Notes: generated by a model not told the origin, from the sequence alone. A stretch of DNA of 64,000 bases from Cloeon dipterum (GCF_949628265.1 NC_088789.1:16484886-16548885), one strand, 5' to 3'. Counted from the first letter of the stretch, positions 1 through 48,574 are shown. Translations and numbers: made by a program.

Positions 1-652
1 TTCTTCTCAACTCGTCTTGACATCTTGACCTTATTGTGTGACAAAATTTCAAATTTATACAGAGCTAAAAATTATTCATTGTTGTTTTGTTTTTGAGGGA
101 GATGGATGACAGGCTTTCTCAAATGTGTATTATTTGTTTTCAATCGCAATTGTTAAAAATAAAATTTTCAATCTAATCTTGATTTCTGAGTTTCGGAAAT
201 ATTAAAATTGAGCTCTGTTCAACTCGTCTTGAAGTCTTCTAGGAACCAAAATGGTATTAAGGCAGTTGTCACCTTTTGCAAACATTTTTTTATTTTGTAA
301 TTTTTTTAGCATTCTGCCCTAAGGGGTTGAATGTAAATCATGCTCTAACTATTTCAATTAACTAAACTATGATAAGATTCTTCGAACGATGTTCAGTTTT
401 TGCATTTAAAACGCTTAGAACTTGAGGTTTGATCGACACTTGATTTTGACAGTGGCAAAAACGAACACCATTTTCCAAACAGAGGGTTTCCATAATAACA
501 GGATTTTACAAAAGAGAGCCGTGGAAATTAATATGCGTTCTGATTGATGTGCGTAATTTCGGGCAAGAAATGAAAGTGACGGAGCGAGGCCAGTCAAACG
601 AATCCATTTAGCCAATCCTTCTTTGCGTCGGAACACAAAGCGCGTGCTGCCG

Positions 653-668
653 CCCCCCCCCCCCCCCC
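653..668. repeat. Poly-C homopolymer (16 C)
   Basis: An uninterrupted run of about 16 C in a GC-rich block. The length may be unreliable in an assembly. Confidence 0.9.
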
Positions 669-3600
669 ACGGCCTCCCCTGCAGCGAGAGCGCCTCTCCA
701 TTTGCGGGAAATGTTCTCGAGTGGGACTCGCGAGCGAGCGCGTGTTACTCTGTATGAAAAGAGCATTAGGCGTGCAATATGTTCATCTGTGACATTTACA
801 TTCGCCCGCGAAACATGTACTCGACGCGCGTATGACAAAATGCAGGCCTTGTTGTTATTTACGGGCCAACGGGGAATTTGAATTTATTTGCAGCGCGCCG
901 ATGAAATTGCAACCCTTTTTCACAGTTAGCAGCAGCGGCGGCAGCGAAAGTTGGAATTTATTCGCGGTGCATTCGAATTACACCAGAGTCGGCGGCTCGT
1001 TAATGCGGCGGCACGCGATATGATCATAAAAAGCGATGACGATTTTTGTCCGCGCGCTGATAATAATTATTTGTTTGCATAATTAAAAGCGGCAGGCTGA
1101 GATAAGCCCGCGTGCTGCTCGACAATTAGCGCAAAAATTCTCGCGGCGCAGCGGCATGCGGTTTTTAACAAGTTTATGGCGGAGCAATCTGCGCGCTTTA
1201 TGCTAGCCCCTTTTTTGTCTGCCGCTTTCGGCCAGCCGTCGCGCGTTTTGTGCGCAAAACAAACACCATTACGCCACGAATTCGCGAGCTAATCTGCGAA
1301 AGATAATCGCTGAATGCACTCCACACTTTACACCAGCTAATTGCGCATTGTAAATTGGGTGCTGCATGATTTCAAAAAGTGCAGGGATGAAGTCTCGCGC
1401 GGTGCTTAATTGGACACGTAAATTGCAGGCAAACACTGCAGCAAAGTTGAAATGGAAAATGCGCTGCCTCGTGATTTAATTAGTCATTCGTTTTGCAGCT
1501 TCTCTCTCCATGCTTTAAACGTGTTTCATTACATCAGATTTTGATTAATATGATCTTGCTTTCCAATAATTATACAAGTTGAAAATCGCTCTAACTCGTT
1601 TGTCCCAATTACGTGCTGAACAACGGAAATCTTACCTTAAGGTGCTCTGAGCACTCATCATTCGACAGTTTTTCCGCTGCAGACGACCGCAGGTCACAAG
1701 AGCTCGCCCTCTCGCATTTTATTCGAATTCAATTTTCCGCCCACCTCGTTAGAGAAGTAATCCCGGCGGCAGGCTTCAGTCAACCAGCCGCTCTGCACCC
1801 TTTCGCCAGGCAGGCTGACTCGAATGTAGCACAGCAGCCAGCCTCTGGGGAAGGAGCAAACAGCGGCTCTTGATATCATTGCCAGCTCCTTTCTTTTCAT
1901 ACGCCTGCTGACCTTTAATTAAAGTTGCGGTAGCAGCAACGCCGTTCGTTCATTCGCTCACGGCAGGCAGCTTGGCAGCTGCGAATGTTGCAAGTCTTTG
2001 TGCTTGGAAAACGCAGCAGCCCTTTGTGGAGCATCAAACCAAACAAGCCCGGGTGGTGGGCGTAATTCACAGCTCCTCACGCACTCTGCAGAAATGAAAA
2101 TTCATCTGGCGGCGAGGGTTGCGCTCGAGAGACAGGCCGTGATGGATTTGGCACTGCAGGAGAGGACGATGCGGCTAAGCGGATCCAATTTATTTTCCCT
2201 TCTAATTCGTGTATTGGACCTTGTAGTTGCGGATCAAACGAAAATGTCTTCCTGCTAGAGGATCTCGGGCCTGCGTTAGAAATGAATCAGTTATGTTGAC
2301 AGAAAAACTATAGGGGGCTGGCGGAAATTGGCAAAGCCAATGGTGCTCTTAGAAAAGCATCTCTCAGTCTCAGTGTTGGTAGAGTTTATAAAGTCTCTAT
2401 ACTAAAGAATTATTTAATTGCTATGGTAAAAAACCTGATGGAAAGATCCCTTGCACCTCGTACTCATGATTCAGACAAAATCCGCCCAAAATTTAGGCCT
2501 GCAATCTAAGGAATAACTTTTCCTTAATCCCGGTGTGTAATCCTCCTTTAGCTGACTGCATTTGCGTATTTCTCCGACTCTTAGGCCGTGCTTTTGTGTT
2601 TTTGTCTGTTTGTTTGTTTGTTTTCCGCGTTTGGTGCGTGCGTAATCCTAAAAAAGAAAGGAATATAATCTCGACCCGCACGCCAGCCGGCTCTATCAAT
2701 CCTCGCGCGCAAAGTACATATAATCTCGCCGCCAACTTTGTAGGCCAGGCAATGCTTCTTGTGCTCGTTGTTAGCCGTCAGTCAGTCCATTCCTTTCTCG
2801 CGCACGCCAAACTTTTGATCTAGGCGCGCCTGCCTGTGTAATGACTTGTTGTCGATACGAGCGTTGCTTTGCGCACAAAAGCAGTGTTTGAGCCGCACAA
2901 GCGCCGCTTGCAGTCAAAACTGCGCCGCACCAGCTAAAGCACACGTCCTTTTGTTGAAAAATGCTGCGGCACCCACGCGAAAATCAATTAGCCGCCGACG
3001 GCCGCTTTGTGTGCGTGTGTTTTTGCAAACGTGTTTTTGTCAGCGCTTAACCTTCGCCTGTGCGAATTTCCCAATGGTGTTTCCGTATTCATTCCGTTAA
3101 AAACTCTGGAGCACGTCCGCTCGCTGGCACACGGCCGCTCTTTTTTTAATACAAACTCTGCGATAATTTGGCCCGGCAACTTTTTCTTTGCGCTCGTCAG
3201 GGGGCCGGGCGAGCGACCAGCCGGTGTTTATTTGCCTCGTGCAATTCCAAGAGCCGATAAATTTCGCCCGATATTATTAGCAGCAATAAGTTGCGTGAAG
3301 ATAGAGCGAAAAGCGGCCGGGAAAATAATGAAACCGCCCGCCGTTGGCGGAGAAAAAGCATGAGAAAAGCATAAAGTGTTGCAGTGTGTGCTGCCCGATA
3401 TTATTTTAGATGATTATCGGGCCTGCTGCCTGCTCTCTTCCTTTTTTTCCTTTTCGCAGCAGCGGCTGCAACGACGAGGGGACTCTCTGCGGTGTAGTTT
3501 AGCAGGAAATCTGTGATGGAGCCACCCCTTACTTAATATAGCGCCTCATCAGGGATGAGAGTTGTGGCCAAATGGTCAGCAGGCAGCGGCCGGGGGTGCA

Positions 3601-4171
3601 TTAGCAGGGTCGGCCGGCGAGGGATACACACGCACGCACATCCACGTCCACCTCTTGTGTCAACGTGCAATTCCTGGCCGCAGCCGACCTGCTCCGACCA
3701 GCTTGACTCTCGATGCAATTTCCGCCATTAACCCCCGTTAGTGGTAATTAGATCTGCGTCGGGGATTGTGTTTGGTCGGTATGAGTTACTTTTCACTTTG
3801 TCAACTCGAGTAATTGCCTTTTGCGTCCCTCCGAGCACGAAAGGCCGAGAGAGCTTTCCGTCGTTAACTTCTCATGCAAATTTTTAGAGAAATAAAGAGA
3901 GCATTTTTCCTCAACCTCCTGAGAACTGAACAATTGGATGCACTTGTGTCTCGATCCATTTGTCGTTGAAACGCGTATTCACAAAAGCACCGAAAGTATG
4001 ATAAGTAATTCCCTTTGTAAATAAAAATATTGTGTCCCAAAGCTCCGGCACATATTTTTCTTCCTAGAGCAGGCAAGAAGCGTAACAGAAATTCGTGTTT
4101 TTTATCTGTTCCTGAGTTAAAAGCTTTTTAGTCACTGCTTCTTTTCCCGTATTCATGAAAGCTGCCCCGCC

Positions 4172-4197
4172 GAGAGAGAGAGAGAGAGAGAGAGAGA
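4172..4197. repeat. (GA)13 microsatellite
   Basis: Perfect GA dinucleotide run, directly visible. GA runs are potential GAGA-factor sites in insects, but no functional claim is made here. Confidence 0.95.
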
Positions 4198-5079
4198 CCT
4201 CCATTATTCAGCACTACTATCTCCTTTCTCTACGTTCGTCCCTCCTCCTCGCCTAGCCTAAGATTTACTCGTCGCCCGTGTCCTTTGTGCCTCATCTTTT
4301 CCTCTTTGTAGTGTCCACCACCGCGGCGACGTCGACTTTGTATTGCCCCCGAACATGAGATCATAACTTAGCCAGTGCCTGCTGCCGTTTCAATATTATC
4401 CTAACACCAAACAGTCTAGCGCTGCTCTCCTTTTATTTGCTTTATGAGCGTAGTTGGTTCGAGGATTATTGTTTTTATTCGCACAAAGCTGCCAGTTACG
4501 CCCATTCAATCTAATTTAATACGAAATTGCCTTCGCCAGCCAGATCGAGACGAACGAGCGTAAAAGAAGCAGCGCACTTTTTTGTCCAGTTCCACCGGCG
4601 GTAAATCCTTCTGCTACCGGCTCGAATTGATTGGTTTAGATTTCTCACTGCTGCTTTTTGCTCCGCTCCGTAACGCAAACTTTTTGTTTCCCGCCTCTCT
4701 AATTTGCTCCGGTTTTTCGTGCAGCAAAAAAGCGAGTTTAACGCGGCCGTTTAGGGATGATAAATGCTTCTTAATAGTCCTTGGACGGCTTCCCTTGCTT
4801 CCCGTCCTGCCAAGGTCGTCAGTCATTTGTCGTTGTGTTTCTGATCGCTATCCTCGAGCCTCGGGACGAACTCAATTTACGTTTTTCTCAGAAACAAAGA
4901 ACGGATGCTGCTTTTTATTCGCTCCATCGCGACATTTCCCCGCTGAATACTGGCGCTCTCTCGGTTATTGTCAACAGATTCGGTGCGTTCCCCACTGGCG
5001 CCCAGAGAAGTGGCAAAGGCAATCACAACTTACAGATGGATTTTATATTTATGACAACGAATCATAAATATGTATTGTC

Positions 5080-5651
5080 ATGATCTGCAGAGAGATGAAA
5101 GAGCGCGCTATACAGAGAGCGGCAAAAAACGTCGGCGGCGGGGGCTGCGCGCCACCCTCTCCGGTGCTGCGGCAACCGTCGGTTCCAGAACGGCCGAGAA
5201 CGAACAGAAGGTCGAAAATCCCGAATCAAAATCACTTTTTGACCGAGCTGTCACGATTTCGGCGCGATTCGGCCGGCGAGTGCGCGCAAAACGGTCGGGA
5301 AAAGCTGGGAAAAGTTAAAGCGCAGCTCGATTTTCCATCCCCCTTGCTTGCTGGCTGGCTGGCTCGGCTCGGAGCGTGGTGCGCCGGCGGTCGATGTTGG
5401 CGAACTCGAGAGCGAGAGAGCTACAGGGGTTTGTGTGATATATCCAACAGTCGGTAGGCACACACCGCTCGCGCCGCACGCCCTCGCTCGTCACACCCGC
5501 GCGTCCGTCGTCGGAGGAACACGTCAAGTGGGCCACCGCGCGCCTTCCGAGGGCTCTGTGATTCCTCGCGGGTCGAGGGCCGCTCCTCCTGCTTTTCGGG
5601 CCGCGCTGACAAGCAACCCTTTTCGCCGTGGCGGCAAAAGCAGCCGACAAC
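5080..5651 (+). promoter_or_regulatory. Promoter and 5' leader of the long MAX-1 isoform
   Basis: A GC- and CpG-rich block stands out from the AT-rich flanks and directly precedes the first coding exon at 5652. It contains GAGAG motifs near 5405-5425 and no protein-like open frame. I infer core promoter plus 5' untranslated leader. The exact start site cannot be read from the sequence, and no clear TATA box was seen. Confidence 0.4.
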
Positions 5652-41557
<35,906 letters not shown>

Positions 41558-43316
41558 CCCTCGGCCACTGATAGTCCAGTAGCAGCGACAAGCAAATCGC
41601 CAGCACCCAAGAAGCCAGCAAATAATGTCCAAACCAATGGCTGCTGTCAGCGCTCAAGGCACATAACATACAAACCAGGCTGTAAATTTTAAAGGAAAGA
41701 AAATAACAATGAATTACAAAAAGTGCTAAAACAATGAAGGACATTTCGATTTAAAAGTGGTTTAGGCCCATGTGCGGGAGATTTTGATATTACCAATTGT
41801 GTAACTCGGTAAATTTATATGTTAAGGTACGACTTGTAATAAGCTAAAAAAAAACACACACACACACACAGTTCTTGCAACTGCGAGCATTCCTAAGTTG
41901 TTCTCGATTGATATTAAATAAGTATATATGTATTTTTGCTTTAACTGCATAACAATGAGAAAAGCTCTGATTTTGAAACGTGTATTGACAACTTTACTGG
42001 TTTTTTTCATAACTGATATAATATAGACAAAATATTTAAGCACTTGTGGCGTTTTCTTCATAATTAATAATATACCTCTAATTAAAGAAAGCGAAATAGT
42101 AAATAATTTAAGTTGGAATTTACGGTCGATTTCTTGAAAAAATTTTTATTGGAAAAATTTTAAGAACAAAAATCAATTGAATATTTATTCACTTTTCCTA
42201 TATTTAATGCTAAATATTTTCCGAAAAAAGGGATAATATTGGAAAAGCAAGTCGACGGAAACCTTTTGAAATGACGCCAAACTCAATGATTTAAGACGAT
42301 TTTTAGTGTTTCGGTACTCAGGGCCACGTCAGGGTTGGAGCATGGAGGCTGCATTCAACCTCAAATGGTAAGATTTGGTTACCATAATTAGTGTGATTCA
42401 GAAAATTTAATACAAAAAATTGATTTATTCACTGTTTGATCAAAGGGCATATATATGAAAATTAGGAAAATTAAATAATTGTTCAGGATCAGAAAGTATA
42501 TAGATTAAGTTTGATATCTTTTACTCTGTCAAAAGTTGCAGTCCATATATAATCTAACTATCTTAAGTCTTTCATTTTCGGATGTTTTTTAGATAACTAA
42601 AATCGGGAATACTTCTTTTCCCAATCTTCAAACATTCAAAATTGGAATTTCCCCATCTCTAAAACAATTAAAGTGCTTTTCGAAAATTTAAACGTCAAAA
42701 ATTTGCATCAATTAATGCCGTTCAAATTCACTTCAAAGTAATGCTAAAATAAATATTTTGATTAATTTCAAAGATAAATGAATTAAATCGACAATAATAT
42801 TGTCGTATGTACTGTATTTCAATATTAGCTTAATGTATAAAAATTTGGGTGGTGAAAATTTAAGCGGGTCGATAATTTTAACTCGCACTCTCATCAAAAT
42901 TCCCACATTACATTATTTCAGTATTCCACCCCTAACTTTGATGTTATCGTAATATTTTCGCGCCACTAAGTTTGCGTGCGCCATCTACACTCGAGGCTAC
43001 GCAACTGGGGGCGTTGATTCTTCACATTCAGCTGACCTCCAGCTAGAATTCGAGTTTCTTGGCCCTTTCCAGCCCTCAGAGGAGCCTACAAGTGACTGCG
43101 GGTAGCTTAGGGTGACCAACCGTGGACGCGAGGCCACTGAGGACACAGCGGGCGCCAGCGTTAAGGGCACAACTGGCCCCTCCTTCCTCCCTCTCCCCGA
43201 AATCCAGCTCAACCAGCCATTACGTCGCACCAGCTCACATGACCTGTTGTTTGTCCCCGTGATCACTTGAGCAGGTTCCCTGGCAAATTCAAAATTCGCT
43301 AAAAGTTCCCGCAGCC
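41558..43316. other. Spacer: MAX-1 3' end to USF promoter
   Basis: Contains the presumed MAX-1 3' UTR with a (CA)8 run at 41855-41870, AT-rich spacer, and from about 42950 a more GC-rich block leading to the USF start codon at 43317, taken as the USF promoter and leader. No gene is recognised inside. Confidence 0.5.
41855..41870. repeat. (CA)8 microsatellite
   Basis: Perfect dinucleotide run preceded by an A-tract, in the probable MAX-1 3' UTR. Confidence 0.9.
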
Positions 43317-46300
43317 ATGGACATGATGGATCCGCTGGAGACCGGGTGAGTGACCCCGAAATCTAGCCCGCGGCCTCTAATGGCCCTCCCTAAACGTGTC
43401 TCTCGGTCTGAGATCAGCGATAGACCCTTCTGCACGTTCGACTAATTTGTCCCTTAGGGTGTCTATCTATGTACATGCACTATTAGTGGGTGGACATCCC
43501 GTGGCGTGTGCCAAATTGGGCTTCACACTTCATAGAAATTTTATTTTTCTTTGGTTTGTCTGCCTTAAATGCATTTACATATATATCGACTCTGAAATGT
43601 GGTGCTATAGCCATGTTTGACAATGGGGGCTAAAAGAAACCTTACACGTGTTGAAATAAATTTTTTAAATACATAGTTGACTGTCTGCTTTAAGTTAAGA
43701 TCAATTATGATACACAATATTATGTGTTTTTTGTTAATAATTAAAAAATAGTAAATTTGGTTTAAAACGATAAAAATTGTATTTTTGTACCTTTTTGAAT
43801 TCCAAACTGATTTTATCAATTAAATTTTGATTCCCGTTTGAATGTTTCAGACAAGACCAGAAAGATGGTGAGTGTGAATCGCCAGAGGCGGCCGCGATGG
43901 TGGCCGCCGAGACTTGCTTAGTGGTGGACGGTGATCTGAACATAGTGTCAGAAGAGCAGGAGGAGGTGCCGGCGGCGGCCGTCATTCAGCGGCACCAGCC
44001 CGTCGTGGTGGCCGCCGGCACCAAGCGGCCGCGTCAGAATCGCAGAAATGTTATTCTGCAACAGGCGACCATGGAAAACGCCACCCTCGTAGAAACTGAC
44101 CCTTTCGAATCGGTTGGAGGTCCGTCGATTCCCCCTCTTTTCCTCTCTCTCTCATTTTCTCGAACACCCTAATTTGTTTTAGCTTTGGTGGATTCAGTTT
44201 GCTTTGGACTCGTCAGACGCGTCTGGCGTAATTTGCAAGTAGATGTTGAGTGAGCACTACTCAGGTGAACTCAGCACCTCAATGGCCAATTTTTTCTTAC
44301 TTGCCATTCCATATCTATTAAGACTATGTATCAATTGTTCTAGAATTCAATATTTTTTGTTGATGAAAATTTTTGGAAACAAAAAGTTGCATATAAGGTA
44401 TTTTTAATAACGTTTGTTTACAAGGTGCACATTTCACGGTCTCTTGAAGAATTGAAACTAAAAAAATAGTCGTTCGTCTATAATTCACAATCTTAGTAAA
44501 GATCTAATATCTGCAACTCCAAATGTTGTGTTTTTGAACCAGTTGGCCGTAGTGCTCACCAAAGTTTTCTGTTCTTTAAACAGTTTCGTTATCAGCAAGG
44601 CTTGTCTCAGAAAAAGGTAGCTGTTTTTGGGTTGTTTTGTAGGGAACGTTTGGTTGCGTTACTCCTTCAATGATGCAGGATTTGCTCTCTGATATTCCTC
44701 AACTTCAGAAGCAGGTCCAAAGCTCTTTGCACAAACCTCTTTTCTAACGAAAGCATGACTCTTGTTCTTGATTTCCCTATCGTTGCGTGTTTCCAATCTT
44801 TCTATTTTCGCAGACACGGGCAACACCGTCACCTACAGGGTGGTCCAGGTATCCGCTCCCGGGACAGGATCTGTGACTGATGAAATGGACGGCATTTCCC
44901 AAATAATCCACCCGACGACCAACTTCACCACTGGGGCGACAGCCTCAGGGGTGCAGGCTGTGCTCACTTCACCAATCAACGGCCAGTTTTATGTGATTGG
45001 CTCTCCTCAAGAAGTGTTCACAGGAACCAACACCAGAAACATTGCGCCAAGAAACCAAAGTGAAACTGTGAGAGGGACAACGGTAAGAAAATCGTTTGTA
45101 CTTACAAGTAATTCCAAGAAGTCGTGCTTGGAGGCGGAATAATTCCGACTAGCCCTCGGACTCCAGGAGATGCAAAGAAATGTGCATTGACTCACCCCCA
45201 GCAGGTTTCCACCTTTCCTGCCAGGAATCCTGAGACTTTCAGGCATTTCAATTATCGGCGTTTCATTTGAAAGACCTCGGTTGAAATTTTTAACTACCAA
45301 AACCGTCATAGTCGTATCGTGTAAAGTCATTTTATGTTAAAACTCTTTTTTCAGAGACGTGATGAAAGAAGACGAGCCACCCACAACGAGGTGGAAAGAA
45401 GAAGGAGAGACAAGATTAATAGCTGGATCATGAAACTTGGAAAAATTATCCCTGATTGCGGGAACGAAGGCGGAAAGCAAGGACAGGTTAATTTTGAGGG
45501 GCAGGTGACTAAAAGTTTAAGTTCTAGGAATGCTCTTCAGAAAATGGTTGGACTGCATTTTGGTTTTGTTTGGAATTACCAATATACTCAAACGCATGAA
45601 TATTTGTATTTAATAACTTACTACTAGTTTAGTTCATGAAGTTAGTTTAGGAAGTGCATGGTTATTAGTTTTTTGAATTCTCACAAGGAAAATCTTGTGA
45701 TTTGACGTTTTAGTTTTTGGTAAAATTATTAGTATTGCATAGCATCCAAAGAGTTCAGAGATATCACTAGGGGAAATTTTATCTTTTAGATTTTGCGAGC
45801 TATGAATTTCCAAATATTTAAAATCCTTACGATATTAAACACGGGAAATATTTTTAAATTAAATTGTGAATCCAGTCATTCAATCCCGATGATTTTCTAT
45901 TGGAACACTCATTAAAATGTATCGACCGATGGGTCAATTTTTTATAATTCCAGACAGTTCTAAGTTTATATACTTTTGCCGGAAAATTTTGTGATGGCTC
46001 ATCAAGTGGTTAAGATAATTTTTTTAAATTTCTGTGCTGACTGCCAGCTTATATTATTGTTTCATTGTTTTTTTTTACTAGGAAAAATAATATAAAATTA
46101 ACATAAATATTCCATGTAGGAATATTGAGCTAAGAATAAATTTTAAAGAAATGACAATTTTCTGAAAATCTAAAATATTGCTAAAATCGTTAAATCGAAA
46201 ATGTTCCACCACAGTATCAGGAAAAGCTACACGAATTCGATTGGTTCGCTAAAATCTAAAACATGTCAGTCAAAATGATTTACTTAAAACATCACCATAA

Positions 46301-46665
46301 ATATAAATTTATAAAGACTTAACATTACTCGTATCTTCTGTAGTAAGTAGAACATGTAGAATATCAAGCTCATTAAATAAGGAGGTAAATAATAACTCAA
46401 CCCTCTTTCACAGAGTAAGGGAGGCATCTTGGCCAAAGCCTGCGAATACATCACAGAATTGCGGACCCTTAATCAACGGATGGGCGAAAACATGAAGGAG
46501 AATGAGAGACTTGTGATGCAGTTGGAGGCGTTGCGGCAGCAGAACGACGAGCTGCGTCGGGAGAAGCTGGCCCTGCACACGCAACTGACCCAGAATGGAA
46601 TTGTGCCTGTCGTGGAAGCAGATGCCAGCGCTGAAATTGTAATTGATCAGGACAGCCTGACATAA
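43317..46665 (+). CDS. Usf: Upstream stimulatory factor (USF), bHLH-leucine zipper
   Basis: Nuclear transcription factor of the USF family, which dimerises and binds CACGTG E-boxes. Exons 43317-43345, 43851-44119, 44814-45082, 45355-45486 and 46414-46665 join in frame to 316 residues (human USF1 is 310). The start MDMMDPLETG follows a GC-rich leader. The USF-specific region reads NTVTYRVVQVSA with GQFYVIGSPQEVF (about 100-190). The basic region is RRATHNEVERRRRDKINSWI (about 195-215); it retains the His, Glu and Arg that contact the E-box. Helix 2 reads GGILAKACEYITELR, followed by a zipper with the LEALRQQNDELRREKLAL run. The stop TAA is at 46663-46665. An in-frame alternative donor at 45504 would add six residues in the loop. 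An AATAAA at 47225-47230 may be the polyadenylation signal. Confidence 0.95.
45487..46413 (+). other. USF intron 4 with a dispersed repeat
   Basis: AT-rich intron of about 930 nt splitting the bHLH loop from helix 2. Its middle (about 45920-46260) resembles the segment near 56485-57003 and is annotated separately. No other content is recognised. Confidence 0.6.
45920..46260 (+). repeat. Dispersed repeat, copy 1
   Basis: It shares ordered blocks with 56485-57003 in the same orientation. Near the start: an ACTTTTGCCGGAAAATTTTG block versus ACTTTTACCAGAAAATTTG, then TGGCTCATCAAGTGGTT versus TGGCTCATTAATGGTT. Near the end: TTGCTAAAATCGTTAAATCG versus ATCGCTAAAATCATCAAATCG, and ATCAGGAAAAGCT.CACGAATTC in both. 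It is non-coding and of unknown class. Confidence 0.65.
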
Positions 46666-47370
46666 CCATTTGGCATTGTTAGTACTGCGAGTGCCTATCA
46701 GCAAATAATCAGATGTTACCATCTAATAGTAATCTGTGGGGATTGTCTTTGGAATTCGCATTTGCCAACAACTTTACCAATAATCAACATCCAGTCATTT
46801 TTGGGTATCACTCCAGTGCTCCAATTTAGATTTTTTTTGTAACAATGCTTAATTGTATGTCGACTTGACCTGAATCAATTATTATTTTTTTCTCTTGATT
46901 TATGATACTTTAGTGGATTTCATTGCTATTTCAGTAATCAAATATACTTCTTGTAAGCAGATTTTAATATGAGTTGTAATGAATATGCAGTCAGATAGAC
47001 CTAATTATCTGTTATTTCACTCACACAACAATAATTCCTTTTTTCTGATGGTTATTTCTGTTGTGTTAATCCGCCTTTTGACTAGAAGGAAACTTTTTTG
47101 CGGCTGTTGCATCAAAATTGTTTTCAGGTTGCCTGTGTACAAATTTGTGTAAATAATCAGTAGCAGAGTAAAGCCTAACTTGGATTTAATTTCTCTCAAC
47201 CAAACTCAAAGAGATTTTTTCATTAATAAAAATTTAGATTTCAAGCAATTAGAAATTTCAGCTATGGAGAATAATTTACAATAACAGACTTGGATATTTT
47301 ATAATAATTATATTTTATAACCAAAAATTTGGTAATAGCACAATTAAATCACAGGATATTAATTTATAGT
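46666..47370. other. Spacer between convergent USF and VPS25 3' ends
   Basis: AT-rich, probably the USF 3' UTR followed by the VPS25 3' UTR on the other strand. No open frame resembles a protein. Confidence 0.6.
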
Positions 47371-48261
47371 TCAGAAAAACTTGACGCCCTGGTTATCGTC
47401 GTACATCATCATTTCAGCCTTTCTCTCAACTTCCAAGGTGCGGATTGCTCGAATGATGATCTCGGTGTCCAAACCATAAAATTCTTAAAAAGCAATAATT
47501 TTGAGTTGAAAAAATTAAAAAAAGAAACAATATTTATTGCATTAATTTCATACCTTCATCAGTTGTGTCATCCCCAGACACGAGCTCAAATAACGTGCAT
47601 ACTGAGTTGGTCATCCCTCTAGCTTGTGCCCAGTTGTAAAGCAACTTGCCCCACTCTTCAGGAGACTTCCAAAATATAAGCCACCTGTGAAGAAAAGCAA
47701 TTAAGCAAAAAGCCAATTATGAAGTGACCAAACTTAAGCGTGCCTATTTTTTGTTTTGTCCAAAGGCTCTGCATTTCCAGTCTTTTGCAAGTTCTCCAGG
47801 ATTAATAAAATACCCTCTTGAGACAACTTTCGGTTGATCGTGGAATTGAAGAAAAGAGGACTGCTTTGCGCCTCTCTCACGTCCAATGTGCTTTCTTTTG
47901 TATGCTTGTAATAATCCAGGACAATACTTCGCCACGCCAAGAGCTGCTTAGCCCTCGTTTCTGCGTGAGGTTGCAAGCTGGAATAGACAAATAATTTTCA
48001 GTGATATGCATAGAACACGAATAATAATATAATCTATAAAGCTTAAATTGTAAAGGTGTTTATTAAATTTTAACTTCATACACCCATGTTTTATGACATC
48101 ATAACGTAACCATGTAGCCTGTTTTTAAAAACAGCAAGATTTTATTTATTTCACTCTCTTTTTAAGAAAGAAAGGAAGACCACCACCTCCAATATTAACA
48201 AACTAATTATAATTTCTTACGTGAAAAAGGGAGGAAAATCGTACTGCCACGGCCACTGCAT
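47371..48261 (-). CDS. Vps25: ESCRT-II subunit VPS25
   Basis: Subunit of the endosomal ESCRT-II complex (two VPS25, one VPS22, one VPS36), which links ESCRT-I to the ESCRT-III subunit VPS20/CHMP6 during multivesicular body sorting. Exons in transcript order: 48261-48221, 47977-47744, 47684-47554, 47483-47371. They give 172 residues (human 176). The start MQWPWQYDFPPFF carries the PPFF motif that binds the other ESCRT-II subunits. The winged-helix regions read EAQSSPLFFNSTINRKL and SPEEWGKLLYNW, and the C-terminus QGVKFF is the family end. Exon 2 to 3 uses a GC donor (at 47743-47742) and the last intron ends in AAG, both unusual. The alignment to the family leaves no gap, so I trust these joins. 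It is divergent with the GCP6 gene. Confidence 0.93.
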
Positions 48262-48574
48262 TTTTCTTCTGTCAAAATTTTGTTTTCATTGATGTTATGT
48301 TCCGGCTGCCACGCCCATATTCTGTCGCCTCGCCAGTGCCCTCTGGACTTGGACTTGGTTCAAAATTGATTTTGGCTCCAAAATAGAAATTGCTGCGACT
48401 TGCACAGCAGAGTGAATATTTTTTTATTTTGGTCTAACAATTGAGGTGTTTGCTTTATCACATCGCGCCTTTTGTTCTTGTTTACGACTGCATCGTAGCA
48501 ATGGGGTCTGCGTGTAACAAAATATATGCTGTGACCGCTGAGTGGAAACGCCAGAAAGAGCAGTAGAGTGCAAA
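48262..48574. promoter_or_regulatory. Divergent promoter interval of VPS25 and GCP6
   Basis: Only 313 bp separate the two start codons, which point away from each other, so both core promoters and leaders must lie here unless one starts further away. No TATA box is obvious. It is a compact bidirectional promoter by arrangement; motif content was not resolved. Confidence 0.6.

Larger units (their letters stand above)
1..5100. other. Upstream flank of the MAX-1/PLEKHH gene, no gene recognised
   Basis: I find no exon or protein I recognise on either strand. All open frames are short and have neither protein-family resemblance nor consistent splice sites. The stretch alternates AT-rich sequence with CpG-containing GC-rich blocks and holds a poly-C tract near 653-668 and a GA microsatellite near 4172-4197. 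It may contain distal regulatory sequence for the gene starting near 5.6 kb, which is inference only. Confidence 0.5.

Noticed and set aside
1-240. Repeated AACTCGTCTTGA-type words near 8 and 220
   Set aside because: Only about 14 bp are shared; too short to call a repeat.
4582-5067. Plus-strand open frame of 161 codons
   Set aside because: No family resemblance, Ser/Phe/Arg-rich composition typical of chance frames, and no supporting splice or conservation signals.
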